NCBI RefSeq assembly: GCF_000217715.1
Contig: NC_015666.1
Location: forward strand, 818,270 to 882,269
Direction: 5' to 3'
DNA from: Halopiger xanaduensis SH-6
GTDB lineage: Archaea; Halobacteriota; Halobacteria; Halobacteriales; Natrialbaceae
Length of the DNA stretch: 64,000 bases
Shown here one piece after another: positions 43,288 to 52,207 of the stretch (its first letter is position 1; every line of letters starts with the position of its first letter). The notes beneath the pieces are model-generated. The model had not been told where the DNA came from and ran no database searches. It saw only the letters and a program-made list of their open reading frames with translations. A program made the translations under genes and the position numbers.

Positions 43288-44670
43288 ATGAGCGAACCCG
43301 AGTCCGAGGACGGGCGCGTAGCTACGGGTGACCCACAGGATGAGGTCGACGGCCGGGCCACCCTCGAGGTTCGCGGCGGTCCGCGCCGGGGCGTCGCATC
43401 CGCAACCTTCGGCTTCTTCGTCGGGTTCGCCGGCGTCGTTCTCTTCGGGCCCGTCGCCGCCGAGTTCGAGGGCGCGATGGGACTGTCCGGCCTGTTGCTC
43501 GGCCTGCTGGTCGCCGCGCCCCAACTGACGGGCTCGCTGCTCCGGATTCCCTTCGGCGCGTGGGTCGAGAAGACGGGCGCGAAGAAGCCCTTCCTCGTCC
43601 TGCTGGGGCTGTCGATCGTCGGCATGGGCGGGCTGCTCGTCCTGCTGGCGACGGCCGGCGCCGACGGGCTGACGATGGCCCACTACCCGCTCGTCTTCCT
43701 GCTCGGCTCGCTGTCGGGCTGTGGCATCGCGACGTTCTCGGTCGGCACCGCCCAGACGTCGTACTGGTATCCCTCGGCGAAGCAGGGAACGGTCCTCGCG
43801 GCCTTCGGCGGCCTCGGCAACACCTCGCCGGCGATTTTCACGATCCTCGTTCCAACTGCGCTCGCCGCCGTCGGGTTGACGACCACCTACGCCGTCTGGT
43901 TTTGCTTCCTCGTCGTCGGCACGGCTGTCTACGCGCGGTACGCCGTCGACGCGCCGTACTTCCAGTTCAGCAAGCGCGGGCTCGAGGACGGCGAGGCCAG
44001 GCGCCGCGCCGAAGCGCGGGGCCAGGAGTTGTTCCCCGGCGGCGACGCGCTGGGATCGATCCGCGAGGCGGCGCGGATTCCGCGCACGTGGTCGCTCGTC
44101 GCGCTGTTTTTCGTCTCGTTCGGCGGCTTCCTCGCGCTCACGACCTGGCTGCCCTCCTACTGGCAGTCTTTCCACGGCCTCGAGTCGCGGACCGCCGGCC
44201 TCCTGACGGCCCTCGGCTTTACGCTGCTGTCGGCGGCCGTCCGCATCGGCGGCGGCGCGCTCAGCGATCGGATCGGCGGCGAGGGAACCGCGATCGCGAG
44301 CTTCGCCACGATCGCCGTCGGCGCCGCGATCCTGATCGTCGCACACGACTTCGTCCTTGCGCTGGCCGCGACGATGCTGCTCGGCGCCGGAATGGGCGTC
44401 GCCAGCGCGGCCGTCTTCCAGCTCGTCCCGAAGTACGTCCCCGACGCCGTCGGCGGCGCCTCCGGACTCGTCGGCGGCATCGGCGCCTTCGGCGGGTTCG
44501 TCGTGCCGCCGCTGCTCGGCCTGTTCGTCGACCTCCGCGGCGTCTCCGGGTACGCGGCCGGCTTCGTCGTCTACCTCGTACTCGGCCTCGTCGCGCTCGG
44601 GCTCTCGAGCCACCTCTATCGAATCAAGCCCGTCTCGACGGCGGAGGCGGGGGTTCCGGCCGACGATTGA
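43288..44670 (+). CDS. nasB: Nitrate/nitrite MFS transporter (NarK/NasB type)
   Basis: This 460-residue protein has 12 membrane segments of the major facilitator NarK group. After an acidic 30-residue N-terminus come FGFFVGFAGVVLFGPVAAEF, the signature RIPFGAWVEKTGAK and the conserved Gly-rich helix GVGSLSGCGIATFSVGTAQ-like stretch (about 143-158), then GGLGNTSPAIFTILVP and a repeat of these motifs in the C-terminal half (GGGALSDRIGGEG). It likely imports nitrate for nasA, 19 bp downstream of it, in one transcript. No molybdopterin guanylyltransferase-like gene (as in Haloferax mediterranei nasC) follows. Confidence 0.92.
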   Translation: MSEPESEDGRVATGDPQDEVDGRATLEVRGGPRRGVASATFGFFVGFAGVVLFGPVAAEFEGAMGLSGLLLGLLVAAPQLTGSLLRIPFGAWVEKTGAKKPFLVLLGLSIVGMGGLLVLLATAGADGLTMAHYPLVFLLGSLSGCGIATFSVGTAQTSYWYPSAKQGTVLAAFGGLGNTSPAIFTILVPTALAAVGLTTTYAVWFCFLVVGTAVYARYAVDAPYFQFSKRGLEDGEARRRAEARGQELFPGGDALGSIREAARIPRTWSLVALFFVSFGGFLALTTWLPSYWQSFHGLESRTAGLLTALGFTLLSAAVRIGGGALSDRIGGEGTAIASFATIAVGAAILIVAHDFVLALAATMLLGAGMGVASAAVFQLVPKYVPDAVGGASGLVGGIGAFGGFVVPPLLGLFVDLRGVSGYAAGFVVYLVLGLVALGLSSHLYRIKPVSTAEAGVPADD

Positions 44671-45117
44671 GGGGCTCGGCGCGGCCCCGATCCGGCCGTT
44701 TCGCGTCGTTTCTTTCCGACCGATCGCGGGATTTTTCTTTCCGTTCTGCCCGTTCGGTCACTGCTAGATCGGTGGTGTCGGTTTCTCGCAGCCGTTTCGG
44801 TCCCGAATGGACGTTCCGGCGTTGAGCGATCGTCCGGCGCGGTGATTGGCCGGTTATCGGCTGTTTGAACGCCTCGAGCCGTGCTGTGACTCCGTCGACC
44901 GGACCGGGGGTCGGCTGGTAGAAAACGTCCTTATACAGATCATATCTGATTGTACATCTCACGTCTGATCCTAAAACGCGCCCTATTTTCGGTATTTGTC
45001 AACGATTAGTGTTATATGGTTTAGGTGCATGATGTAGAAACGTGAATTCCGAAATGTTTGGAGTGAAAATCCGCGGATCTACGTCGAATCGTTCGTTCGA
45101 CGATGAGGTGGTCGCCG
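44671..45117. other. nasD upstream region; no gene seen
   Basis: The first half (44671-44930) is GC-rich with no convincing frame. The second half is AT-rich and regulatory: CAGATCATATCTG (44936-44948, an inverted repeat), ATCTGATTGTA (44944-44954), TCACGTCTGAT (44959-44969) and the promoter at 45001-45019. Both 11-mers also occur upstream of amt-glnK in the same order. A leftward frame in this area is Arg/Pro-rich and not coding. Confidence 0.6.
45001..45019 (+). promoter_or_regulatory. nasD promoter: 13-bp nitrogen element abutting TATA box
   Basis: AACGATTAGTGTT (45001-45013) runs into TTATATGG (45012-45019), a strong TATA candidate. The transcript would begin near 45042 with a leader of about 75 nt before ATG 45118. 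One base differs from the amt-glnK element and two from the core of the nasA palindrome. Confidence 0.55.
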
Positions 45118-46887
45118 ATGGTGCATAAGAAAGAGGAACAGAAGGAGGACTGCTACGGCGACGAGGTCCGGGAACACATCGAGGAGTTCGCCGAAAACGG
45201 CGGCTTCGAGGCTATCCCGGACGACGAGGTCGACAAGTGGACCACCCGGTTCAAGTTCTGGGGGGTCTTCCAGCAGCGCTCCGGCCAAGAGGAGTACTTC
45301 ATGATGCGGCTGACCAACGCCAGCGGCATCTTAGAGCCGGGCCAGCTACGCCGCATCGGCGAAGTCGCCCGCGACTACGCGAAGGGCCCCGTCGAAAACC
45401 CCGAGTTCGGCAACGGCTGGATCGACCTCACGACGCGCCAGTCGATCCAACTGCACTGGCTCAAACTCGAGGACATCCCCGAAATCTGGGAGAAACTCGA
45501 GGCTGTCGGCGTCCACTCCCGTTCGGCCGGCGGCGACACGATGCGCAACATCTCGGGCTGTCCGCTCCACGGGAAGGCCGAGGAGTTCGTCGAGTCCGGC
45601 CCGCTGCTCGAGCGCTTCGAGGAGGAACTGCGCGGGGACGACGCCCTCGCGAACATGCCCCGGAAGTTCAACATCAGCGTCTCGGGCTGCCGGGTCGGCT
45701 GCGCGCAGGACTCGATCAACGACATCGGGTTCGAGCCGGCGACCAAGGAGATCGACGGCGAGGAGGTCCGCGGCTTCAACGTCCGCATCGGCGGCGGCCT
45801 CGGCGGCCGCCAGCCCCGCGCCGCGACGCCGCTTGACGTCTTCGTCCGCCCGGAGAACGCCTACGAGGTCGGCCGCGGCTTCGTCGAACTCTACCACGAT
45901 TACGGCAACCGCCAGAACCGCTCGAAGAACCGCGCGCGGTTCTTCGCCGACGACTGGGGAATGGAAAAGATCCGCGAGACGCTCGAGGAGGAGTACGTCG
46001 ACTTCGAACTGCACACTGCGGGCGAGGACTTCCGCGGCGAGTACACCTACAACGCCGGTCGACCCCGCGACGAGGGGCCCCACGACCACGTCGGCGTCGG
46101 CGACCAGAAGGGAGACGGCATGAAGTACGTCGGCCTGAGCGTCCCCATCGGCCGCCTGCCGGCCGAGGACGCCATCGAACTGGCTGATCTGGCCGACGAG
46201 TACGGTTCCGGCGAGATCCGGCTGACCCGTCGCCAGAACCCCGTTATCGTCGACGTCCCTCACGAAGAGGTCGACGACCTGCTCGCGGAGCCGATCCTCG
46301 AGGAGTACCCGCCCGAACCCAGCGCGTTCGAGCGCGGCGCGATGGCCTGTACCGGCACGGAGTTCTGTTCGATCGCGCTGACCGAGACGAAAGCGCGGAT
46401 GGCCCGCATGCTGCGCTGGCTCAACAAGAACGTCGACCTCCCCGACGACGTCGGGAAGATCAAGATGCACTACTCCGGCTGTACGGCCGACTGCGGCCAG
46501 GCGATGACCGCCGACATCGGCCTGCAGGGGATGCGCGCTCGCAAGGACGGCGAGATGGTCGAGGCCTTCGACATCGGCGTCGGCGGCGGCGTCGGCGAGG
46601 AGCCCTCCTTCGTCGACTGGATCCAGCAGCGCATCCCGGCCGACGAGGCGCCCGGCGCGATCCGCAACCTGCTCGAGGCCTACGCGGCCCACCGCAAGGA
46701 GGGTCAGACGTTCCGTCAGTGGGTCGAGGCGACGGGCCAGGAGCAGCTCATCGAGTTCTGCGAACCCGAGGAGACGGACTTCGAGGCGCCGTACATGGAC
46801 GACGCCAAGCAGTCGTGGTACCCCTTCGCCGACAGTCCGTCGGCGGCCGCGGCCCTCGAGGAATCGGCCGCGCCGTCTGACGACTGA
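45118..46887 (+). CDS. nasD: Ferredoxin-dependent nitrite reductase (siroheme)
   Basis: This 589-residue enzyme reduces nitrite to ammonia with six electrons. It has the duplicated nitrite/sulfite reductase layout: a ferrodoxin-like domain, DLTTRQSIQLHWLKLEDIP (about 108-126), the first cysteine-bearing repeat NISVSGCRVGCAQDSINDIG, and the siroheme-[4Fe-4S] ligands C-x5-C in MACTGTEFCSIALTETKARM and C-x3-C in HYSGCTADCGQAMTADIGL. Sulfite reductase is the alternative, but nasA and nasB upstream indicate nitrite. ATG 45118 has GAGGTGG ten bases before it; ATG 45103 is possible. Siroheme comes from cobA. Confidence 0.93.
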   Translation: MVHKKEEQKEDCYGDEVREHIEEFAENGGFEAIPDDEVDKWTTRFKFWGVFQQRSGQEEYFMMRLTNASGILEPGQLRRIGEVARDYAKGPVENPEFGNGWIDLTTRQSIQLHWLKLEDIPEIWEKLEAVGVHSRSAGGDTMRNISGCPLHGKAEEFVESGPLLERFEEELRGDDALANMPRKFNISVSGCRVGCAQDSINDIGFEPATKEIDGEEVRGFNVRIGGGLGGRQPRAATPLDVFVRPENAYEVGRGFVELYHDYGNRQNRSKNRARFFADDWGMEKIRETLEEEYVDFELHTAGEDFRGEYTYNAGRPRDEGPHDHVGVGDQKGDGMKYVGLSVPIGRLPAEDAIELADLADEYGSGEIRLTRRQNPVIVDVPHEEVDDLLAEPILEEYPPEPSAFERGAMACTGTEFCSIALTETKARMARMLRWLNKNVDLPDDVGKIKMHYSGCTADCGQAMTADIGLQGMRARKDGEMVEAFDIGVGGGVGEEPSFVDWIQQRIPADEAPGAIRNLLEAYAAHRKEGQTFRQWVEATGQEQLIEFCEPEETDFEAPYMDDAKQSWYPFADSPSAAAALEESAAPSDD

Positions 46888-47611
46888 CGAGGCGACGCGC
46901 TCGCGGATCCGAACTCCAAACGCCGCTTTCCGCGTCGTCACCGCTCGAGACTGTCGGTTCGATCGCTGTCAGTGGTTTCCGTCTCGAGCAGGGACAAGCG
47001 CACGAGACCGTCTATTTGGCCCGTTGAAATCCTCAGAACGTGATACGAATCGCGTGCTGAATATAGAGGATGAGTTCAGCACACCACCTTCCTTTGTTTC
47101 GCGCCGAAACCGACGAACCATCCGCTCAGTAGACCTGCATACTGAACACCCCACTCGCTCTGAGACGGATTGGAAATATCTTCGCTATCAATGCGCAATT
47201 TAGAGACAGTACTGAACGCACTGGTAGCGATGAAGAACCGGCGGTCATCGAACCGTTTCGTGGTTGGGCTAGTGAAGCGGTTGATGACCGCCACTCTATG
47301 GAAGGGGCTCGAGCCGATTGTAGAGCAGTGTTGCGCACACCATACCTTTATACCGGTATTGAATTCGACCACTCCAAACGGTCAACGATACCTGTCTAAT
47401 CTGTACTGAGCGATCACCACCTTCGCAAATCATGTTGGGTCTCGTGCGACATTCGCGCTCTGTACTCAGCACGACCGCCGAGAATTATCACCGATTGAGG
47501 TTTTCAACGAGATTGCTTGGTTCTCTGTTTGCGTAACAACCAGTCTGTCGGCCGTCGTTCTTGCAGTCGCGAAAATCAAAATTAGGGGGACCGCTGCGTC
47601 TACCCGAGCGT
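46888..47611. other. Low-GC region without a recognised gene
   Basis: This 724-bp stretch between nasD and a small membrane-protein gene is less GC-rich than its surroundings from about 47060. It has two overlapping open frames (47170-47409 rightward, 79 codons; 47076-47372 leftward, 98 codons). The leftward one contains KRFDDRRFFIATSAFSTVSK and YAGLLSGWFVGFG; neither matches a family I know. CCTTTATACCGG near 47343 could be a promoter. It may be acquired DNA or a decayed gene. I do not call a gene. Confidence 0.45.
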
Positions 47612-47974
47612 TCAGTCGCCGGAGGGCTCGTGGTTCGCGTGGGACTGCTGCTCGGTTCCGTAGAGCGACGTCGCCGTCCGGTAGCCGCGTACGAGCGTGT
47701 TCCGAGCGAAGTACAGCGCATTGGTCGGCCCGGTCCGGTCGACGGGAGCGCGGTAGCTGACGATCAGCGACCACATCGTCGCGACGCCGAGCGAGCCGGC
47801 CGCGGAGAAGGTCATGCCCATCGTCGCGTAGGTGCAGGCGTAGATCGCGCCGATGGTCATCGACGGGACGCTCGAGCCCAGCGGGACCTTGGCGGTCGCA
47901 TCGCGGACGGTGGGCGCGAGGAAGACGATCGAGAGAGCGCTGCCGGCGAGGAAGACGAGGTCTTGCCACATCAT
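47612..47974 (-). CDS. Conserved small membrane protein
   Basis: This 120-residue protein has two to three hydrophobic helices: LVFLAGSALSIVFLAPTVRD (about 6-25), VPSMTIGAIYACTYATMGM and SAAGSLGVATMWSLIVSY, then a soluble tail ending in SHANHEPSGD. I have seen this pattern (MWQDLVFLAGSxLSIVFLAPTLRD) repeatedly in haloarchaea but know no function. Start choice is ATG 47974 or 47971; GGAG lies a few bases upstream. The 11-mer TATTGTAAACG (48014-48024) upstream also occurs next to the nasA palindrome, a weak hint at common control. Confidence 0.72.
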   Translation of the reverse strand: MMWQDLVFLAGSALSIVFLAPTVRDATAKVPLGSSVPSMTIGAIYACTYATMGMTFSAAGSLGVATMWSLIVSYRAPVDRTGPTNALYFARNTLVRGYRTATSLYGTEQQSHANHEPSGD

Positions 47975-48091
47975 CAAAACTCCTTACTCGGATACGAGTA
48001 AAAAGCTCGTCGGTATTGTAAACGGAACGATATATTGACTGTCAGTCGATGGTGATTCTCACTGCTCACAACGGCGACCATCGGTTTCGAG

Positions 48092-48448
48092 TCACCGGTG
48101 TTCTCGCGTTCGCTCGTAGGCGTAGTCGACGGCGTCCTCGAGCGAGCCGGGGCCGTCGTAGTTGGCGGAGAACAGGTCCATGAACTGGCGGGCGATCCGG
48201 TTGCACCGCTCGAAGGTTAGCACGGTTCTGACGCGGATCGTCTCGGAGAAGTCGAGTCCGGGGTAGGAGGTCGCCGTCAGCGTGTAGCCGGGGTGGTCTT
48301 CGCCGTCCAGCGACGCCGGTGCGACCTTCAGTCGGAGGTCGCCCGATTCGTGGCGGTAGGTTCGGTACTGCATCTCTCGGTCGGTGTCGGCTGGCGTGTA
48401 CGACCGACTCTCTTCCGTGTTCCACGCGGGCGGCACGTCGGCGTCCAT
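48092..48448 (-). CDS. Conserved haloarchaeal hypothetical protein
   Basis: This 118-residue soluble protein has an acidic N-terminus (VPPAWNTEESRSYTPADTDR), a beta-rich middle (YRTYRHESGDLRLKVAPAS, YTLTATSYPGLDFSETIRVR) and a C-terminal helix (RIARQFMDLFSANYDGPG, then LEDAVDYAYERTRE). I do not recognise the family. The layout is typical of small haloarchaeal cytoplasmic proteins. It starts at ATG 48448 and ends 117 bp from the neighbouring membrane-protein gene on the same strand; the 250 bp upstream is AT-rich and unassigned. Confidence 0.68.
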   Translation of the reverse strand: MDADVPPAWNTEESRSYTPADTDREMQYRTYRHESGDLRLKVAPASLDGEDHPGYTLTATSYPGLDFSETIRVRTVLTFERCNRIARQFMDLFSANYDGPGSLEDAVDYAYERTREHR

Positions 48449-48697
48449 CGATCAGTGATACCAAGCGGAGTGCTACGTTCGTATCGCATTGCGCAATATT
48501 CCCGGACGTTAGTTCAGAAACTACACTACCGACGAATCTACCGCCGATAATGCGATTATATTCTGACCGTGCGTCTATTAGGTTGGGTCTGTAGTGGACA
48601 ATGCGACAACTGACATTGGATTCAGGATCGGTTTCGACACCAGTTCTGGGATCGAGTCTTCGATCAGTAGCGAACTGGTACGATCTGCCCGCGATCG

Positions 48698-49597
48698 TCA
48701 ATCGTCGGTTTCGGATTCCGCCGCGAAGACGTCCTCGACGACCGGCTCGTCGGTCTCCGTGTTCTCGGGACTGACGCTGCCGGTCCGGTAGCCGTGCAGG
48801 TCCAGCGTGACGTGGTCGAAGCCGATCCGCGACAGTTCCTCGCGGACGGTCTCGGCGAACTCCATGGTCAGCGCCCGCTCGAGTTCGTCGGGCGCGACCT
48901 CGATGCGGGCCAGGCCGTCGTGATCGCGGACGCGGAACTGGTCGAACCCCCACTGGCGCAGCAGGGCTTCGGCCTGCTCGACCCGCGTCAGGCGCTCTTC
49001 GGTGACCTCGAGGCCGGTCGGAATCCGCGAGGAGAGGCAGGCCATGGAGGGCTTGTCGGCGACCGAGAGGTCGTAGTGTGCGGCGATCGCCCGGACCTCG
49101 TCTTTCGTGATGCCGTGAGCCAAAAGCGGCGAGTGGACGTCGAGTTCCTCGACGGCCTGCAGTCCGGGCCGGTGGCCGGCGCCGGGATCGTCCGCGTTGG
49201 TCCCGTCGCAGACCGTCTCGACGCCGTGCTCGCGAGCGGTCTCGAGCATCTCGCCGAGTCGCATCGTCCGGCAGTGGTAGCAGCGGTCGTCGTCGTTTTC
49301 GACGAAGTCGTCGCTCTCGAGTTCGGAGAAGGAGACGATCTCGTGGCGGATGCCGATCTCGTCGGCGACCCGCTTTGCGTCCTCGAGTTCGGCCTCGGGG
49401 AGCGTCTCGCTTTTCGCGGTGCAGGCGATCGCGTCGTCGCCGAGGGCGTCGCGGGCGATCGCGGCCACCGCGCTCGAGTCGACCCCGCCGGAGAAGGCGA
49501 CGAGCACCCCGTCGCGGGCGGCGAGGTCGGCGCGCGCGGCCTCGAGTTTCGCCGCGACCTCGTCCTCGCTCTCGCCCTCGTCCTCGACCGTTGTCAT
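48698..49597 (-). CDS. larE: ATP-dependent sacrificial sulfur transferase LarE-like
   Basis: This 299-residue PP-loop ATP pyrophosphatase has VLVAFSGGVDSSAVAAIARD (PP-loop 36-42), ACTAKSETLPEAELEDAKRV, CYHCRTMRLGEML near 98, CDGTNADDPGAGHRPGL near 123 and KPSMACLSSRIPTG near 179. LarE adenylates the nickel-pincer precursor and gives up a Cys sulfur; the Cys in ACLSSRIPTG is a candidate donor. The partners larB and larC are not nearby, so the substrate could be another small molecule. ATG 49597 is chosen. It lies 77 bp after the oxidoreductase gene on the same strand. Confidence 0.88.
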   Translation of the reverse strand: MTTVEDEGESEDEVAAKLEAARADLAARDGVLVAFSGGVDSSAVAAIARDALGDDAIACTAKSETLPEAELEDAKRVADEIGIRHEIVSFSELESDDFVENDDDRCYHCRTMRLGEMLETAREHGVETVCDGTNADDPGAGHRPGLQAVEELDVHSPLLAHGITKDEVRAIAAHYDLSVADKPSMACLSSRIPTGLEVTEERLTRVEQAEALLRQWGFDQFRVRDHDGLARIEVAPDELERALTMEFAETVREELSRIGFDHVTLDLHGYRTGSVSPENTETDEPVVEDVFAAESETDD

Positions 49598-49674
49598 AGC
49601 CCCCCGTTCGTACCGGACGGGCAAAAGCGCGTTGTCGTCGGCGTCAGTCCCGACGACTCTCGTAGGCCGCTGGC

Positions 49675-50652
49675 TCAGACGTCGTCGACGTCGACGGCGC
49701 GATCCGTCTCGGCGCTCTCGTAGAGCGCGTCGATGACCGCCATGTTGGCGATCGCCTCGTTCCCGTCGGTGCGGGGCTGCCGGTCGTTCTCGGCGCAGTC
49801 GGCGAAGTGCTCGATCTCGAGGCGGTACTGATCGACCGGGTCGAACGTCTCGACCGCGTGGCGCCCGTCGATCTCATACTCGAGTTCGTAGGTATCGCTC
49901 GAGGGGTTGAAGGCGCCCTCGACCTCGATCCAGCCGTTGGCGGCCTCGATGCGGTAGCGCTGGACGTCCTGCGTGTCGAAGCCGGAGGCGATCCGGGCGG
50001 AGGCGTCGTGGTACTCGAGGATACCGGCCAGTTCCGTGTCGACGCCGCTGCCGCGGGAGTCGTTCGTGTAGGTGTAGACGCTGTCGGGCTCGCCGAGGAC
50101 CTGTCGGACCAGCGAGACCGGGTAGCAACCGACGTCCATCAGGCTGCCGCCGTGCAGGTCTGGCGAGAGGCGGATGTCGTCGGGGCTGCCGAACAGCGGG
50201 AACTTGAACGACGCCGTCACGGAGCGGACGTCCTCGAGTTCCTCGCTGGCGAGCTCGAGCGCGCGCTCGGTTCGGGGATGGTAGAGGTACATGAAGCCCT
50301 CCATCAGCGTCACGCCCCGCTCCTCGCAGTGGGCGACGACCTCGCGGGCCTCCGCCGCGTCGACGGTCAGGGGCTTCTCGCAGAGCACGTCGATGCCGGC
50401 GTCGGCCGTCTTCTTCGTCCACTCGGCGTGGAACTCGTTCGGCAGCGGGATGTACACCGCGTCGACGTCGGACTCCTCGATGAGCGCCTCGTAGCCCTCG
50501 TAGCAGTCGTCGATCCCGAACTCGTCGGCGAACGCCTCGGCCCGCTCGAGGTCTCGAGACGCGACGGCCGTGACCTCGTGTTCGGTCGGTTCGATTCCCG
50601 GAAGAAAGGCCTTCCGTGCGATGCCAGCAGTACTCAGTACGCCGAAATCCAT
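49675..50652 (-). CDS. Gfo/Idh/MocA-family NAD(P)-dependent oxidoreductase
   Basis: This 325-residue enzyme has the N-terminal Rossmann fold (VLSTAGIARKAFLPGI, then VTAVASRDLERAEAFADEFG), the active-site region YIPLPNEFHAEW, and VLCEKPLTV with the catalytic Lys, then YPVSLVRQVLGEPD in the dimerisation domain (MDVGCYPV). The closest group I recall includes haloarchaeal glucose/xylose dehydrogenase-like enzymes; D-xylose 1-dehydrogenase is possible but not shown. It is followed leftward by larE. ATG 50652 is chosen. The substrate is probably a sugar or cyclitol. Confidence 0.88.
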   Translation of the reverse strand: MDFGVLSTAGIARKAFLPGIEPTEHEVTAVASRDLERAEAFADEFGIDDCYEGYEALIEESDVDAVYIPLPNEFHAEWTKKTADAGIDVLCEKPLTVDAAEAREVVAHCEERGVTLMEGFMYLYHPRTERALELASEELEDVRSVTASFKFPLFGSPDDIRLSPDLHGGSLMDVGCYPVSLVRQVLGEPDSVYTYTNDSRGSGVDTELAGILEYHDASARIASGFDTQDVQRYRIEAANGWIEVEGAFNPSSDTYELEYEIDGRHAVETFDPVDQYRLEIEHFADCAENDRQPRTDGNEAIANMAVIDALYESAETDRAVDVDDV

Positions 50653-50768
50653 GGTACGACGTTTCGCGAAGGGGCGTAAATAACCGCCCGATCCGCTCGC
50701 GGCCCGCGGTTCGGTTTACGGCGGGCCCGCTCGAGTGGTTCAGTCTCGAGCGCGATCTGCGGTCGCGC

Positions 50769-51449
50769 TCACGCGGTCGTCCACGAGATCGCGTTCCGCA
50801 GGAGTCCCCGGAAGCCGTCGCTTCGCAGCGCCTCGTCCGTGTGGCCGATCGAGATGTAGCAGACGCGACCGTCGCCCTCCGTCCGGACCCAGGCGATGGG
50901 ATAGTCCTCGAAGTCGGGATCCGGGTGGTCCATCCGCGCGAGGATCGTCAGGTCGCTGTCCGCGCCCTCGTCGGCGTCTACCTGATAGGGCTCGTCGTGG
51001 ACGCTGAAGTCCTCGACGCCGGCCGTCACGGGATGGTCGGCGACGATATCGACGCCGAACTCGGCCTGTTCGGGGTGGTCGAGGAAGTGGCCGCCGACCA
51101 GCGACCGAAGCTCGGGAATCGGTTCGTCGCGCTTCTCGAGCACCTCGTTGGCGTCGGGATCCGACGGCGGCGTGCTCTGCAGGTCGGCGGCGCAGTGGAC
51201 GCCGAGGTAGCCGCCACCGTTCCGGACGAACTCGAGCAGGCCCTCCTGCTGGTCGTCGGTGAGCGTGCTATCGGTGAGATAGTCGATCAGGAGGTCGTAC
51301 GCCGAGTGGGGGAGCGCGGCGAGCTCGTCGCGGTCCGTCGTGGTCGTCACGTCGGCGGCGTCGCCGACCGCGTCGACCAGTTCCGGTCCCTTCTCGTCGA
51401 TCTTGTGGAACGGAAACGTGTTCTCGCCGATCAGTAGTGCGTCCGTCAT
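50769..51449 (-). CDS. ThuA-domain protein
   Basis: This 226-residue protein is a ThuA-like member of the class I glutamine-amidotransferase fold: LIGENTFPFHKIDEKGPELV at the start, YDLLIDYLTDSTLTDDQQEG, LLEFVRNGGGYLGVHCAADL (the nucleophile position), GGHFLDHPEQAEFGV and AWVRTEGDGRVCYISIGHTD near the C-terminus. ThuA acts in trehalose utilisation in rhizobia; in archaea the role is unknown, but sugar catabolism is consistent with the Gfo/Idh/MocA neighbour. ATG 51449 is chosen. It is a separate leftward gene 116 bp from that neighbour. Confidence 0.85.
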   Translation of the reverse strand: MTDALLIGENTFPFHKIDEKGPELVDAVGDAADVTTTTDRDELAALPHSAYDLLIDYLTDSTLTDDQQEGLLEFVRNGGGYLGVHCAADLQSTPPSDPDANEVLEKRDEPIPELRSLVGGHFLDHPEQAEFGVDIVADHPVTAGVEDFSVHDEPYQVDADEGADSDLTILARMDHPDPDFEDYPIAWVRTEGDGRVCYISIGHTDEALRSDGFRGLLRNAISWTTA

Positions 51450-51572
51450 ATCTCCGTCGTTGCGGGCGACCACCAAGTAGTTTGATACCGCGTGGCGTCC
51501 CGATCCGCCGCTCCGAGGCCGTCACGAGCGCGCCGGAGCGTTAAGACGCTGCTCGCAGTACCGTTTCACCCG

Positions 51573-52166
51573 ATGTCAGTATCCGATCGCCTGCGTCAGT
51601 TGCGGCCGTCCGCCGGCTCCGGGCCCGAGCCCGAGAATCGAATCCGCCCCGACGCGGACGAGCGTTCGCGTACCGCGGACAAAAACGTCGCCGGCGCGGT
51701 CGTCCGCGGCGTCCAGGCCGGCGTCGTAGCGACGCTGATCATGACGGCCTTCCGGCTGCCGATCATGCGGTCGCTGCCGCCGTCGGCGAACTTCTGGTCG
51801 CAGTACGTCGCCCGCGACGACGACCCCGACGAGCACCCGGTCGCCGGCCTCGCCCTGCACCTCGCGTACGGGATTCAGGGCGGTGCGATGTTCGGCGCCC
51901 TGTTCGAACTCCAGGACGCCGAACAGGCGATCGAACCCGAGCAGCGCGGCCTCATCTGGGGCCCGATCTACGGGATGGTGCTGTCGGCGTTGGGATCGCA
52001 GCTCGTGCTGAAGGAGCTGCTCGGCATCCAACTCGAGGCGGACGAACTCGCGCTGTTTCACGCGGGCCACCTCGTCTACGGGCTCTCGCTCGGCGCCTGG
52101 GTCGGCTCCCGCACGGAGGGCGCCGCGGATCCGGAGACGGAGTACGAGTACGACGACGGGAACTGA
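51573..52166 (+). CDS. Conserved membrane protein (YagU/DUF6789-like)
   Basis: This 197-residue protein has four hydrophobic stretches: GAVVRGVQAGVVATLIMTAF (about 41-60), a helix around GLALHLAYGIQGGAMFGALF, WGPIYGMVLSALGSQLVLKE and FHAGHLVYGLSLGAWVG. Small membrane proteins with His and Gly at these sites resemble YagU/DUF6789. Function is unknown. The acidic 40-residue N-terminus and C-terminus are soluble. ATG 51573 is chosen over a longer upstream frame. It is divergent from the ThuA gene. Confidence 0.75.
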   Translation: MSVSDRLRQLRPSAGSGPEPENRIRPDADERSRTADKNVAGAVVRGVQAGVVATLIMTAFRLPIMRSLPPSANFWSQYVARDDDPDEHPVAGLALHLAYGIQGGAMFGALFELQDAEQAIEPEQRGLIWGPIYGMVLSALGSQLVLKELLGIQLEADELALFHAGHLVYGLSLGAWVGSRTEGAADPETEYEYDDGN

Positions 52167-52207
52167 CGCGAACGGGAGCACAGCCGCGACTACCGCCGCG
52201 ACCGTTC

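Noticed and set aside
44624-44962. 112-codon leftward frame between nasB and nasD
   Set aside because: Arg/Pro-rich, overlaps the nasB end and the nasD regulatory region; no family pattern.
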